DNA of 64,000 nt from Pseudomonas sp. FP1742. Lineage in GTDB: Bacteria; Pseudomonadota; Gammaproteobacteria; Pseudomonadales; Pseudomonadaceae. The stretch is from assembly GCF_030687145.1 (NCBI RefSeq), contig NZ_CP117460.1, positions 5,394,001-5,458,000 on the forward strand, read 5' to 3'. The notes beneath the pieces were generated by a model, which worked only from the letters and a program-made list of their open reading frames with translations, made no database searches and was not told where the DNA came from. Positions 8,096 through 15,428 of this stretch are shown here, piece by piece. The number at the start of each line of letters is the position of its first letter. Within the stretch, counting starts at the first letter, position 1. Both the position numbers and the translations under genes were made by a program.

Positions 8096-8671
8096 ATGAG
8101 AGACCATCATTCCCCCCACCGCGAACACGGCGACGGCCGCGACGGCTTCGAGAAACGCTCCGGTCGCGAACGCGGCGGTCGCGGCCCGCGTGTCTTCGCC
8201 CCCGGTGACCTGAAATTGTTGCTGCTGGCGCTGATCGCCGAGCAGCCCTGCCACGGCTACGACCTGATCCGCCAGATCGAAAGCATGTTCGACGGCGCCT
8301 ACAGCCCCAGCCCCGGCGTGATCTACCCGACCCTGACCTTCCTTGAAGAAAGCGAAATGATCCTGGGCGATGCCGAGGGCGGAAAAAAACGCTACAGCAT
8401 CACCGACGCCGGACGTCTGTCATTAAGCGAGCAGGCGATTGCCCTGGACGGTGTGCGCATGCGCATCGAAGTCAGCAAGCGCTCATTGCGCGGCCAGGAC
8501 CGCCCGGCCGAGATCCATGAAGCGGTGCACAACCTGCGCCATGCCTTGCAAATGCACCATGGTCGCTGGAGCCCGGAAGAAATCCTGCGGGTGCGCGACC
8601 TGCTCAACAACACGGCCAAAGCCATCGTCGACGGCCCCGCCGTTCAACCCGTTTCGGAGAAAGTCGAATGA
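8096..8671 (+). CDS. yqjI: PadR-family metal-sensing repressor YqjI
   Basis: 191 residues. The first 30 are polar and metal-ligand-rich (RDHHSPHREHGDG), like the His-rich extension with which E. coli YqjI senses nickel. A PadR winged helix follows (GDLKLLLLALIAEQPCHGYDLIRQIE, then SPGVIYPTLTFLEE and the wing GGKKRYSITDAG), with a C-terminal helical dimerisation region. Its stop overlaps the start of the ferric-siderophore reductase gene by four bases, so the two are co-translated. YqjI is known to repress yqjH when not bound to nickel. The AAGATATATCTT palindrome upstream is its probable autoregulatory site. Confidence 0.85.
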   Translation: MRDHHSPHREHGDGRDGFEKRSGRERGGRGPRVFAPGDLKLLLLALIAEQPCHGYDLIRQIESMFDGAYSPSPGVIYPTLTFLEESEMILGDAEGGKKRYSITDAGRLSLSEQAIALDGVRMRIEVSKRSLRGQDRPAEIHEAVHNLRHALQMHHGRWSPEEILRVRDLLNNTAKAIVDGPAVQPVSEKVE

Positions 8672-9459
8672 CCGACGTTATCGTGCCATCCCAAACCATT
8701 CACCGTGTCAGCCATGAGATCAAACGCCGTCGTCTGCAAGTGCTGCGGGTGGTCGACCTGACGCCGCGCATGCGCCGCATCACCCTGGGCGGCCCGGAAC
8801 TCGCAGGCTTCGTCAGCCTCGGCACGGATGACCACGTCAAACTGCTGTTCCCGCAAAACGCAGCGGAACAGGCGGCGCTGGAAACCCTGGTGCTCGGCGC
8901 CGGCAAGGACAACGGGCCGATGCCCGCGATGCGCGACTACACGCCACGCCGTTACGACCTGGACACGCTGGAACTGGACATCGACTTCGTGCTGCACGGC
9001 GACGGCCCTGCCTCGACCTGGGCCGAACAGGCCAAACCCGGCCAGTTCCTGCACATCGGCGGGCCGCGTGGCTCGATGATCGTGCCGGACATTTTCGACA
9101 GCTACCTGCTGATCGGCGACGAAACCGCCCTGCCCGCCATCGCCCGTCGACTCGAAGGCCTGGCCGCCAATCGGCGTGCGCTGGTGATCGTGGAAGTGGA
9201 AAACGGCGCAGAACAACAACGCCTGGTAAGCGCCGCGCAAGTCGATGTGATCTGGGTCCTGCGTGAAGGCGGCAAAAACAACCTGCTGACCACCGTGCAA
9301 CAGATCAAGCTGCCCACTGGCAATCTGTATGCGTGGGTGGCGACCGAAACCAAATTGTCGCGGCAGATCCGCCGGGTGTTGCTCGATGAGCATGGCCTGA
9401 ACGAGCAGTTCGTGAAGGCTGTCGGTTACTGGCGGCTGGATGACAGCGACGAGGAATAA
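8668..9459 (+). CDS. yqjH: Siderophore-interacting FAD protein, NADPH-dependent ferric-chelate reductase YqjH
   Basis: 263 residues of the siderophore-interacting protein (SIP/ViuB) family. The N-terminal FAD-binding barrel contains the RxYTxR-type motif MRDYTPRRYD, followed by the phosphate-binding GPASTWAEQAKPGQFLHIGGPRGS. The C-terminal NAD(P)H-binding half contains DSYLLIGDETALPAIARRLE. The enzyme releases iron from ferric siderophores in the cytoplasm by reduction. It starts inside the yqjI stop (ATGA overlap) and is almost certainly under YqjI control. Confidence 0.88.
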   Translation: MTDVIVPSQTIHRVSHEIKRRRLQVLRVVDLTPRMRRITLGGPELAGFVSLGTDDHVKLLFPQNAAEQAALETLVLGAGKDNGPMPAMRDYTPRRYDLDTLELDIDFVLHGDGPASTWAEQAKPGQFLHIGGPRGSMIVPDIFDSYLLIGDETALPAIARRLEGLAANRRALVIVEVENGAEQQRLVSAAQVDVIWVLREGGKNNLLTTVQQIKLPTGNLYAWVATETKLSRQIRRVLLDEHGLNEQFVKAVGYWRLDDSDEE

Positions 9460-9529
9460 CAACCATCAAGACAGTTGCTCCCACAATTGATCTCCAGAGG
9501 ACACATTTTTTGTGTGCGACTCGATTCAG

Positions 9530-9556
9530 TGTGGGAGCGGGCTTGCTCGCGAAAGC
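9530..9556. repeat. REP element next to a decayed partner
   Basis: One forward copy of the REP core (GTGGGAGCGGGCTTGCTCGC followed by GAAAGC). A shortened inverted remnant (GCTCCCACA, near 9477-9485) lies 45 bases upstream. The spacer carries an ACA-T-run-TGTGTGCG stretch shared with the outward pairs near 27.2 and 63.1 kb. Confidence 0.8.
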
Positions 9557-9569
9557 TATTTCAGACTCG

Positions 9570-10241
9570 CTACCGGTCCGAGCCTGTGCCAAGTCGACCC
9601 CGCCACCGATCCAACCCGACCACCAGCAGCGAAATCAGCACAAATCCCGCCAGCAATCCCCCGGCATTCATAAACACCTGTGGATAACCCAACTTGTCGA
9701 CATCGATGAACGGATAGGGATAAGTCGCCAGTAGATGCCCGCGCCACAACGTATAGCCGAAGTACATCAGCGGATAGATCACCCACCGCGCAATGTGCCG
9801 CAGCCGCAACGTACCTTTGGGTACACAGAACCACCAATAAACCAGAAACAGCAGAGGCATGACGTCATGCATCAGCTCATCGGCCAGCCATTGCCAGCCT
9901 TCGGGATGCCATAAATGGCGCAGCAACAGGCTGTAGGCGATACCGACCACAGCGATGCTCACCGCAATGGCACTGCTCACCCACGGCTGCAAAAACCAGC
10001 GTCGCGCCGCCGACTCGCGGGAAGTCAGTTCACAGGTCAGCACCACCGCCACCAGCGTATTGGTCAGCACGGTGAAAAAACTGAAGAAACTCACCAGCCC
10101 GCCCAGCAGACTGGCCTCGATACTCCAGCGGGCATAGAGAATCAGGTACAGCTGAATGCTTAAACCCGCCCAGCCCAGGATCGCTGCCACGGCAACATAA
10201 CGACGCCTCGCGGCAGAACCTGGCGTCGAGGGTATGACCAT
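9570..10241 (-). CDS. Pr6Pr-family six-helix integral membrane protein
   Basis: From ATG 10241 the product is about 223 residues with six predicted hydrophobic segments (for example YVAVAAILGWAGLSIQLYLI, VSSAIAVSIAVVGIAYSLLL, MPLLFLVYWWFCV, FMNAGGLLAGFVLISLLVVG). It also has the conserved HDVMPLLFLVYW and YPLMYFGYTLWRG segments of the Pr6Pr (FAR-17a/AIG1-like) family. The biochemical role in bacteria is not established. The start lies two bases after the stop of the VF530 gene, so the two form an operon; the longer open frame upstream only runs through that gene. Confidence 0.75.
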   Translation of the reverse strand: MVIPSTPGSAARRRYVAVAAILGWAGLSIQLYLILYARWSIEASLLGGLVSFFSFFTVLTNTLVAVVLTCELTSRESAARRWFLQPWVSSAIAVSIAVVGIAYSLLLRHLWHPEGWQWLADELMHDVMPLLFLVYWWFCVPKGTLRLRHIARWVIYPLMYFGYTLWRGHLLATYPYPFIDVDKLGYPQVFMNAGGLLAGFVLISLLVVGLDRWRGRLGTGSDR

Positions 10242-10243
10242 GC

Positions 10244-10474
10244 TCAGACCGGGCGCTTGGTGCGCATCAGCTTCACGTACAGGCGTTCGACCTTTTCCCG
10301 CGCCCACGGGGTTTTGCGCAGGAATGTCAGGCTCGACTTGATGGTCGGGTCACTTTTGAAACAGCGGATATCGATACGCTCGGCCAGCCCCGACCATTCG
10401 TAGTGCTTAACCAGGGCGTTGAGGATTTGCTCCAGCGTCACGCCGTGCAGCGGATCAGGGTTGTGTTCGGTCAT
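10244..10474 (-). CDS. VF530 (DUF2132) small DNA-binding protein
   Basis: 76 residues. The sequence [57 protein letters not shown] is the full VF530 fold, named after a Vibrio fischeri protein, with the characteristic [25 protein letters not shown] signature. Members are small helical proteins thought to bind DNA; the physiological role is unclear. It is followed two bases later by the Pr6Pr membrane protein. Confidence 0.85.
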   Translation of the reverse strand: MTEHNPDPLHGVTLEQILNALVKHYEWSGLAERIDIRCFKSDPTIKSSLTFLRKTPWAREKVERLYVKLMRTKRPV

Positions 10475-10635
10475 GCCGGGCCTTTGAGCGATGAAAGAAT
10501 GGGAAGGCGCGCACCTTAGCGGAGGGCTTCGTCTGGTGGAAGGGCTGCGGACAGAAGCATTCTGTCAGCGCTCAATTAACTGTAGGTGAGTTGGCCATCT
10601 TCCGAGGGACAAACGTCAGCGGATTGCACCTGTGT

Positions 10636-12024
10636 TCAGTAATAACGACGAGGGTCTGAATCGATCAGGCTGGCCAGCTTGGTCAGGGCAAACCTCAATT
10701 CGTCCTGGCTGGTGGGCGACATCAACACCAATCGCACACAGCGGGTAGTCCCGGTACGTTCGGCCTGGAACTGGGTGCCACTGAGTACCAGCACACCGTT
10801 GGCACGGGCCAGCATGGTGAACTCGTCGCAGGTCCAGGGCTCGGGCAACGTCAACCAGATGTGGTAGGAATACGGCTGGGTCTTGAGCTCGAAATTGGCG
10901 AAGATTTCCTGAGCGATCGCCTGCCGCCCGGCGGCTTCGTTGCGCTGAATCCGGATCAGTTTTTTATCCAGCCCCTCGGTGATCACGTTGCTGGCCAGCT
11001 GAGCGGTCAACGGCGACGGCATCCAGACGCTGCTGCGCACCATGGAAGTCAGGCGCGACAACAGTTTCGGCGGGCTATAAAGATAGCCAATCCGCAAGGC
11101 CGGCATGATCGACTTCGACAGACTGGTCAGGTACACCGAACGATCCGGAGCGAACGCCGACAGCGGCTTGATCGACGGGTCGGTGGCGAGAAAACCGTAG
11201 ATGTCATCGTCCAGGATAATGAAGTCGAATTCCTCGGCCAACGCCGCGATTTGCGCCCGACGTTTTGGCGACATGATCGCCGCCGTCGGGTTCTGGCACG
11301 TCGCCACGCAGACCAGCATCGCCGGTTTCTCACGCTGGCACAGCTCACGCAGCGCTTCGGGAATGATCCCTTCATCGTCCATTGGCACGCCACGCAGACG
11401 CCGTTCCAGACCATGGGCCAGGGAAATGATGCCGGGGTAGCAAAGCTCCTCGCAGAGCACCAGATCACCGGCGTTGGTCAGCGCACTCATCGCGACCATC
11501 AAACCATGCTGGGCGCCGGCGGTGATCACCACTTGCTGCCATTGTGCATCGGGCAACGAATGGCGCAGCCATTGCGCGCCCGCCTCGCGATGAGCCGGAT
11601 GGCCGCCATCGGGGGCGTAATCGAGGGCACGGGCAAAATCCGTGCTCTTGGCCATGCCCACCAAGGCTCCGCGCAACCAGTATTCCAGGGTTTCGCTGTA
11701 AGGCTTGATGATCGACAGATCCAATAATTCGGATTGCCCCAGATTCAGCGCAGCGGCACTGTTGCTGGCCGGCAGTTCCAGCTGCTTCTGGTTGAGCACA
11801 TAAGTGCCCCGCCCCACTTCCCCCTGCACCAGGCGCCGTCGATGGGCTTCGCTATAGGCCCGGCTGATGGTCCCGGGCGTGACATTCAGCGTGGTGGCCA
11901 GCTCCCGCAGGGTCGGCAGACGATCACCTTCGTTCAACACGCCGTTGCTGATATCGCGCGCCAACGCGTCGGCAATCGACAAATACATCGGCTGGTTGAA
12001 CTCGCTTAGCTGAGGAACCCACAT
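10636..12024 (-). CDS. MocR-type regulator: GntR winged helix fused to PLP-dependent aminotransferase fold
   Basis: About 462 residues from ATG 12024 (a TTG at 12087 is possible but would run into the operator). Residues 10-75 form a GntR winged helix (LSIADALARDISNGVLNEGDRLPTLRELA, TPGTISRAYSEAHRRRLV). The rest is a fold-type I aminotransferase domain with the PLP lysine in YLTSLSKSIMPALRIGYLYSP and the aspartate in IILDDDIYGFLA. MocR regulators usually sense PLP or an amino compound and control a divergent gene. Here the divergent partner is a BenE transporter, and the gap holds repeated AT-rich palindromes. The effector cannot be told from sequence. Confidence 0.85.
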   Translation of the reverse strand: MWVPQLSEFNQPMYLSIADALARDISNGVLNEGDRLPTLRELATTLNVTPGTISRAYSEAHRRRLVQGEVGRGTYVLNQKQLELPASNSAAALNLGQSELLDLSIIKPYSETLEYWLRGALVGMAKSTDFARALDYAPDGGHPAHREAGAQWLRHSLPDAQWQQVVITAGAQHGLMVAMSALTNAGDLVLCEELCYPGIISLAHGLERRLRGVPMDDEGIIPEALRELCQREKPAMLVCVATCQNPTAAIMSPKRRAQIAALAEEFDFIILDDDIYGFLATDPSIKPLSAFAPDRSVYLTSLSKSIMPALRIGYLYSPPKLLSRLTSMVRSSVWMPSPLTAQLASNVITEGLDKKLIRIQRNEAAGRQAIAQEIFANFELKTQPYSYHIWLTLPEPWTCDEFTMLARANGVLVLSGTQFQAERTGTTRCVRLVLMSPTSQDELRFALTKLASLIDSDPRRYY

Positions 12025-12090
12025 GAATGATCGCTGCCCATCGTAGAAATGATGAATATCCGAGCATATCACAGGGAGGTCAGGCAATTA

Positions 12091-12126
12091 ATCAATCGAC
12101 TCAATCAATGAATTGAGTCGATTGAT
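12091..12126. promoter_or_regulatory. Perfect 15-bp inverted repeat, probable MocR operator
   Basis: ATCAATCGACTCAAT (12091-12105) is repeated in inverse at 12112-12126 with a six-base spacer. A further half-like CGATTGATTCG follows at 12131. The motif recurs at 12273-12285 and 12313-12328. Located about 70 bases upstream of the regulator start, it fits an autoregulated, divergent operator. Confidence 0.7.
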
Positions 12127-12269
12127 ACGCCGATTGATTCGAGAAACATGCCTCACAGAAAACATTTTTCAACGGGATTATTTTCTTATTAATCAATTAT
12201 TTATATACAAAAAATCTAACAAACAAACGCTGATAGCAAAAAAACATCTCGCAATACCCTCTCAATCTA

Positions 12270-12328
12270 TTGAATCAACTCAATTCATTCAAATACACTC
12301 ATCTAGAATCGAATCAATCGACTCAATT
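12270..12328. promoter_or_regulatory. Further copies of the operator motif proximal to benE
   Basis: AATCAACTCAATT at 12273-12285, itself flanked by TTGAAT and ATTCAA, and ATCAATCGACTCAATT at 12313-12328. Both are direct-repeat copies of the upstream inverted-repeat half-site. The nearer one is about 45 bases before the benE start codon, a place where binding could block or activate benE transcription. Confidence 0.6.
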
Positions 12329-12373
12329 CAACTTCTGAATCACTGCGTGCCAACCACGCCAAGCCGAGACATC

Positions 12374-13579
12374 ATGGACACACTCAGAAAGGATCTATCC
12401 CTGTCAGCGATCATTGCAGGCTTCATCGCCGTGATCATTTCCTATGCCGGCCCGCTGATCATCGTGTTTCAGGCGGCCCGGGAAGCGCACCTGCCCAATG
12501 ATCAAGTGTCGTCATGGATCTGGGCGATTTCCATCGGCAGCGGCATTACCGGCCTGTTGTTAAGCTGGCGTCTGCGGGTTCCGGTGATTACGGCATGGTC
12601 GACACCGGGCGCGGCGTTGCTGGTATCGATGCTGCCCACGGTCTCCCTGCCCGAGGCCATCGGCGCCTATGTGGTGGCTTCGGTGATTATCGCGGTGGTC
12701 GGCCTGTCCGGCGCGTTCGACAAACTGATGAGTCGCCTGCCAAAAGCTATCGCCGCCGCCATGCTCGCCGGCATCCTGTTTCGTTTCGGCGCCGAACTGT
12801 TCACCTCGATCAAGCTGCAGCCGAGCCTGGTGCTGTCAATGATCGCGGCGTACCTGGTCTTCAAACGCTTTTCACCGCGCTACGCCATCCTGTCGGTATT
12901 GATTGTCGGCTGCGCCGTGGCCGCCTCGTTCGGTGGACTCAACACGGGTTCGATCACCGTCGATGTCGCCCACCCGATCTTCATCGCCCCGCAGTGGAGC
13001 TGGCACGCAATCATCAATATCGGCCTGCCGCTGGCCCTCGTCACCCTGACCGGGCAGTACGTGCCGGGCATGGCGGTGTTGCGCACCTCGGGCTACAACA
13101 CCCCGGCGCGCTCGATTATTTCGGTCACGGCCATCGGCTCGATTTTGATGGCGCCATTCGGCTCCCATGGCTTAAACCTGGCGGCCATCACCGCCGCTAT
13201 CTGCACCGGCCGCGAAGCCCATGAGGATCGCGACAAGCGTTACATCGCCGGGATCGCCTGCGGAGTGTTCTACATTCTGATGGGCATCTTCGGCGCGACC
13301 CTGGCGTCGGTGTTTTCTGCCTTGCCCAAAGAGTTGATCGCCTCCCTCGCCGGCCTGGCCCTGTTCGGGGCGATCAGCGCCGGGCTGACCGGCGCCATGG
13401 CTGACGAGAAACAACGCGAAGCGGCACTGATCACCTTCCTGGTCACCGCCTCGGGCATGAATTTCCTGGGGCTGGCCGCTGCATTCTGGGGGCTGATTTT
13501 CGGGCTCGTGGCGTATTTCGTACTGGCCTACACCCGGGAAAGCAAAGCCATCACCGTTGCAGAAGCGGTCGACCGCTGA
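12374..13579 (+). CDS. BenE-family (benzoate/H+ symporter) transporter
   Basis: 401 residues from ATG 12374; the longer open frame upstream is intergenic operator DNA. About 11-12 hydrophobic helices begin LSAIIAGFIAVIISYAGPLIIVFQAAREA. Family marks include VITAWSTPGAALLVS and the central LTGQYVPGMAVLRTSGY ahead of FGSHGLNLAAITAAICTGREAHED. BenE proteins import benzoate-like acids or other small substrates with protons. No aromatic catabolism genes are nearby, and the partner regulator is of the MocR type, so the real substrate may be different. A strong terminator follows. Confidence 0.85.
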   Translation: MDTLRKDLSLSAIIAGFIAVIISYAGPLIIVFQAAREAHLPNDQVSSWIWAISIGSGITGLLLSWRLRVPVITAWSTPGAALLVSMLPTVSLPEAIGAYVVASVIIAVVGLSGAFDKLMSRLPKAIAAAMLAGILFRFGAELFTSIKLQPSLVLSMIAAYLVFKRFSPRYAILSVLIVGCAVAASFGGLNTGSITVDVAHPIFIAPQWSWHAIINIGLPLALVTLTGQYVPGMAVLRTSGYNTPARSIISVTAIGSILMAPFGSHGLNLAAITAAICTGREAHEDRDKRYIAGIACGVFYILMGIFGATLASVFSALPKELIASLAGLALFGAISAGLTGAMADEKQREAALITFLVTASGMNFLGLAAAFWGLIFGLVAYFVLAYTRESKAITVAEAVDR

Positions 13580-13605
13580 TTTGAAAGCTCAACTGATTTG
13601 ACCGT

Positions 13606-13632
13606 GGCGGACGCTTCAGTCCGCCTTTTTTT
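13606..13632 (+). terminator. Rho-independent terminator of benE
   Basis: A 7-bp perfect stem GGCGGAC/GTCCGCC with a six-base loop and a run of seven T. A second GC-rich palindrome, GCGACCGGTCGC at 13653-13664, follows within 25 bases. Confidence 0.9.
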
Positions 13633-13830
13633 GCCACGACCAAACAGCTGCGGCGACCGGTCGCAGCCGACTGTTACCAAATCCGAAATGATCCATGTCA
13701 GTAAAAGCCCTTTCTCTATGTGTTACAGAACATTATCCTTACGCCCGTCCAGCTGAAACGCTTCTCCCCTGCTGCATTCCTGCTGCGTTCAGCTCCCCCC
13801 TTTTAGAAAAAGACCAAGAATTTCTTCTCT

Positions 13831-15213
13831 ATGCCTGATTTTCAAACTCCGCGAGATAGCGCTGTCTCACCCACTGTGTCCAGCCGAAAAACCCTGAAGC
13901 TGATCAGCGGGTTCACCGCGCTGGGCCTCGCCACTTGCACCCAGGCCGCGCCAGCCTTCGATAGCGACTCGCCATGGATGCTGGGTGACTGGAACGGCAC
14001 TCGCACCGAACTCTCGGAAAAAGGCTACGACTTCAAAGTCGATTACACCGGCGAAATGGGCAGCAATCTGCACGGTGGCTACGACCATGACCGTACCGCG
14101 CGCTACAGCGACCAGTTCGGCTTGGGTAGCCACCTGGACTTGCAGAAGATTCTCGGCTGGAACGACGCTGAATTTCAGCTGACCATCACCGAACGCAACG
14201 GCAACAACATCAGCAACGACCGGATCAACGACCCACGGGTCGGCGGTTTCACCTCGGCGCAGGAAGTCTGGGGCCGTGGCCAGACCTGGCGCCTGACGCA
14301 GATGTGGTATCAGCAGAAATTCTTCGACCAGAAGCTCGACATCAAGGTCGGCCGCTTTGGCGAGGGTGAAGACTTCAACAGCTTCCCCTGCGACTTCCAG
14401 AACCTGGCGTTCTGTGGCTCCCAGGTCGGTAACTGGGTCGGTGGCATCTGGTACAACTGGCCCGTCAGCCAGTGGGCCATGCGCGTCAAATATCACCTGA
14501 CGCCAGAGTTGTACGCACAAGTCGGGGCTTACGAGCAAAACCCGTCCAATCTGGATCGCGGCAACGGTTTCAAGCTCAGCGGCAGCGGCACTCAGGGCGC
14601 AATCCTGCCGGTAGAACTGGTCTGGACCCCGAAGCTCAACGGCCTGCCGGGTGAATACCGCGCCGGTTACTACTACAGCAGTGCCAAGGCCAGCGACGTC
14701 TACAAGGACAGCAACGGCCAGCCGGCTGCACTGAGTGGCGAGGCCTACCGCAGCGCATCGAGCAAGCACGGCGTGTGGCTCGGTATCCAGCAGCAGCTGA
14801 CCAGCGTCGCCAGCGATAACTCCCGCGGCTTGAGCGTCTTCGCCAACGCCACGATGCACGACAAAAAGACCAACGCCATCGACAACTATGTCCAGGCCGG
14901 CGTCGTCTACAAAGGCCTGTTCGATGCCCGCGCCAAAGACGATATCGGCTTCGCGCTGGCCCGTGTCCACGTCAACCCGGCCTACCGCAAGAACGCCGAG
15001 GCGACCAACCAGGCCCGCGCCGCCTTCGACTTCGACGACCCATCGTTCCTGCCACCGCAAGACACCGAATACAGCAGCGAGCTCTATTACGGCGTGCACG
15101 TCACCAACTGGCTGACCGTGCGCCCAAACCTGCAATACATCCGCCACCCCGGTGGTGTGGACAAGGTTGATGACGCGCTGATTGGCGGGATCAAGATCCA
15201 GTCGTCTTTCTAA
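13831..15213 (+). CDS. oprB: Carbohydrate-selective porin OprB
   Basis: 460 residues. A signal peptide (hydrophobic ISGFTALGLATC, cleavage near TQA|AP) is followed by the OprB-family start SPWMLGDWNGTRTELSEKGYDFKVDYTGE and a 16-stranded-type barrel sequence ending in phenylalanine (IKIQSSF). Family pieces include FGLGSHLDLQKILGW, KVGRFGEGEDF and VRPNLQYIRHPGG. It lets glucose and related sugars cross the outer membrane and sits directly before glucose dehydrogenase, which oxidises glucose in the periplasm. There is no obvious strong ribosome site at the ATG; the frame offers no better start before the signal peptide. Confidence 0.9.
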   Translation: MPDFQTPRDSAVSPTVSSRKTLKLISGFTALGLATCTQAAPAFDSDSPWMLGDWNGTRTELSEKGYDFKVDYTGEMGSNLHGGYDHDRTARYSDQFGLGSHLDLQKILGWNDAEFQLTITERNGNNISNDRINDPRVGGFTSAQEVWGRGQTWRLTQMWYQQKFFDQKLDIKVGRFGEGEDFNSFPCDFQNLAFCGSQVGNWVGGIWYNWPVSQWAMRVKYHLTPELYAQVGAYEQNPSNLDRGNGFKLSGSGTQGAILPVELVWTPKLNGLPGEYRAGYYYSSAKASDVYKDSNGQPAALSGEAYRSASSKHGVWLGIQQQLTSVASDNSRGLSVFANATMHDKKTNAIDNYVQAGVVYKGLFDARAKDDIGFALARVHVNPAYRKNAEATNQARAAFDFDDPSFLPPQDTEYSSELYYGVHVTNWLTVRPNLQYIRHPGGVDKVDDALIGGIKIQSSF

Positions 15214-15231
15214 CTGACACCACACAAATCC

Positions 15232-15321
15232 TGTGGGAGCGGGCTTGCTCGCGAAAGCGGTCTGTCAGTCATCCAGGATGTTGAATGTGATGGCCGCTTC
15301 GCGAGCAAGCCCGCTCCCACA
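15232..15321. repeat. REPIN: inward pair of REP elements
   Basis: Forward core at 15232-15258 and inverted core ending at 15321, 35-40 bases apart, between oprB and gcd. Such pairs fold into a long hairpin in RNA and are mobilised by RAYT transposases in this genus; no RAYT gene is in the window. Confidence 0.85.
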
Positions 15322-15428
15322 AGGACCGCATCAACCAACCACTTTTTCGATGAACCATGCCCACGCCAGATCGTCATCTACAGTGACTACTGCGCGGGAC
15401 TACTTAAAACGTCACGGAGAACCACACT

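Larger units (their letters stand above)
12025..12373. promoter_or_regulatory. Divergent MocR/BenE intergenic region with repeated operator motif
   Basis: About 350 bases, very AT-rich from 12160 to 12260. It contains several copies of one motif, given as separate entries below, and so should hold both promoters. No gene is supported here, although an open frame from 12113 runs into benE. Confidence 0.7.
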
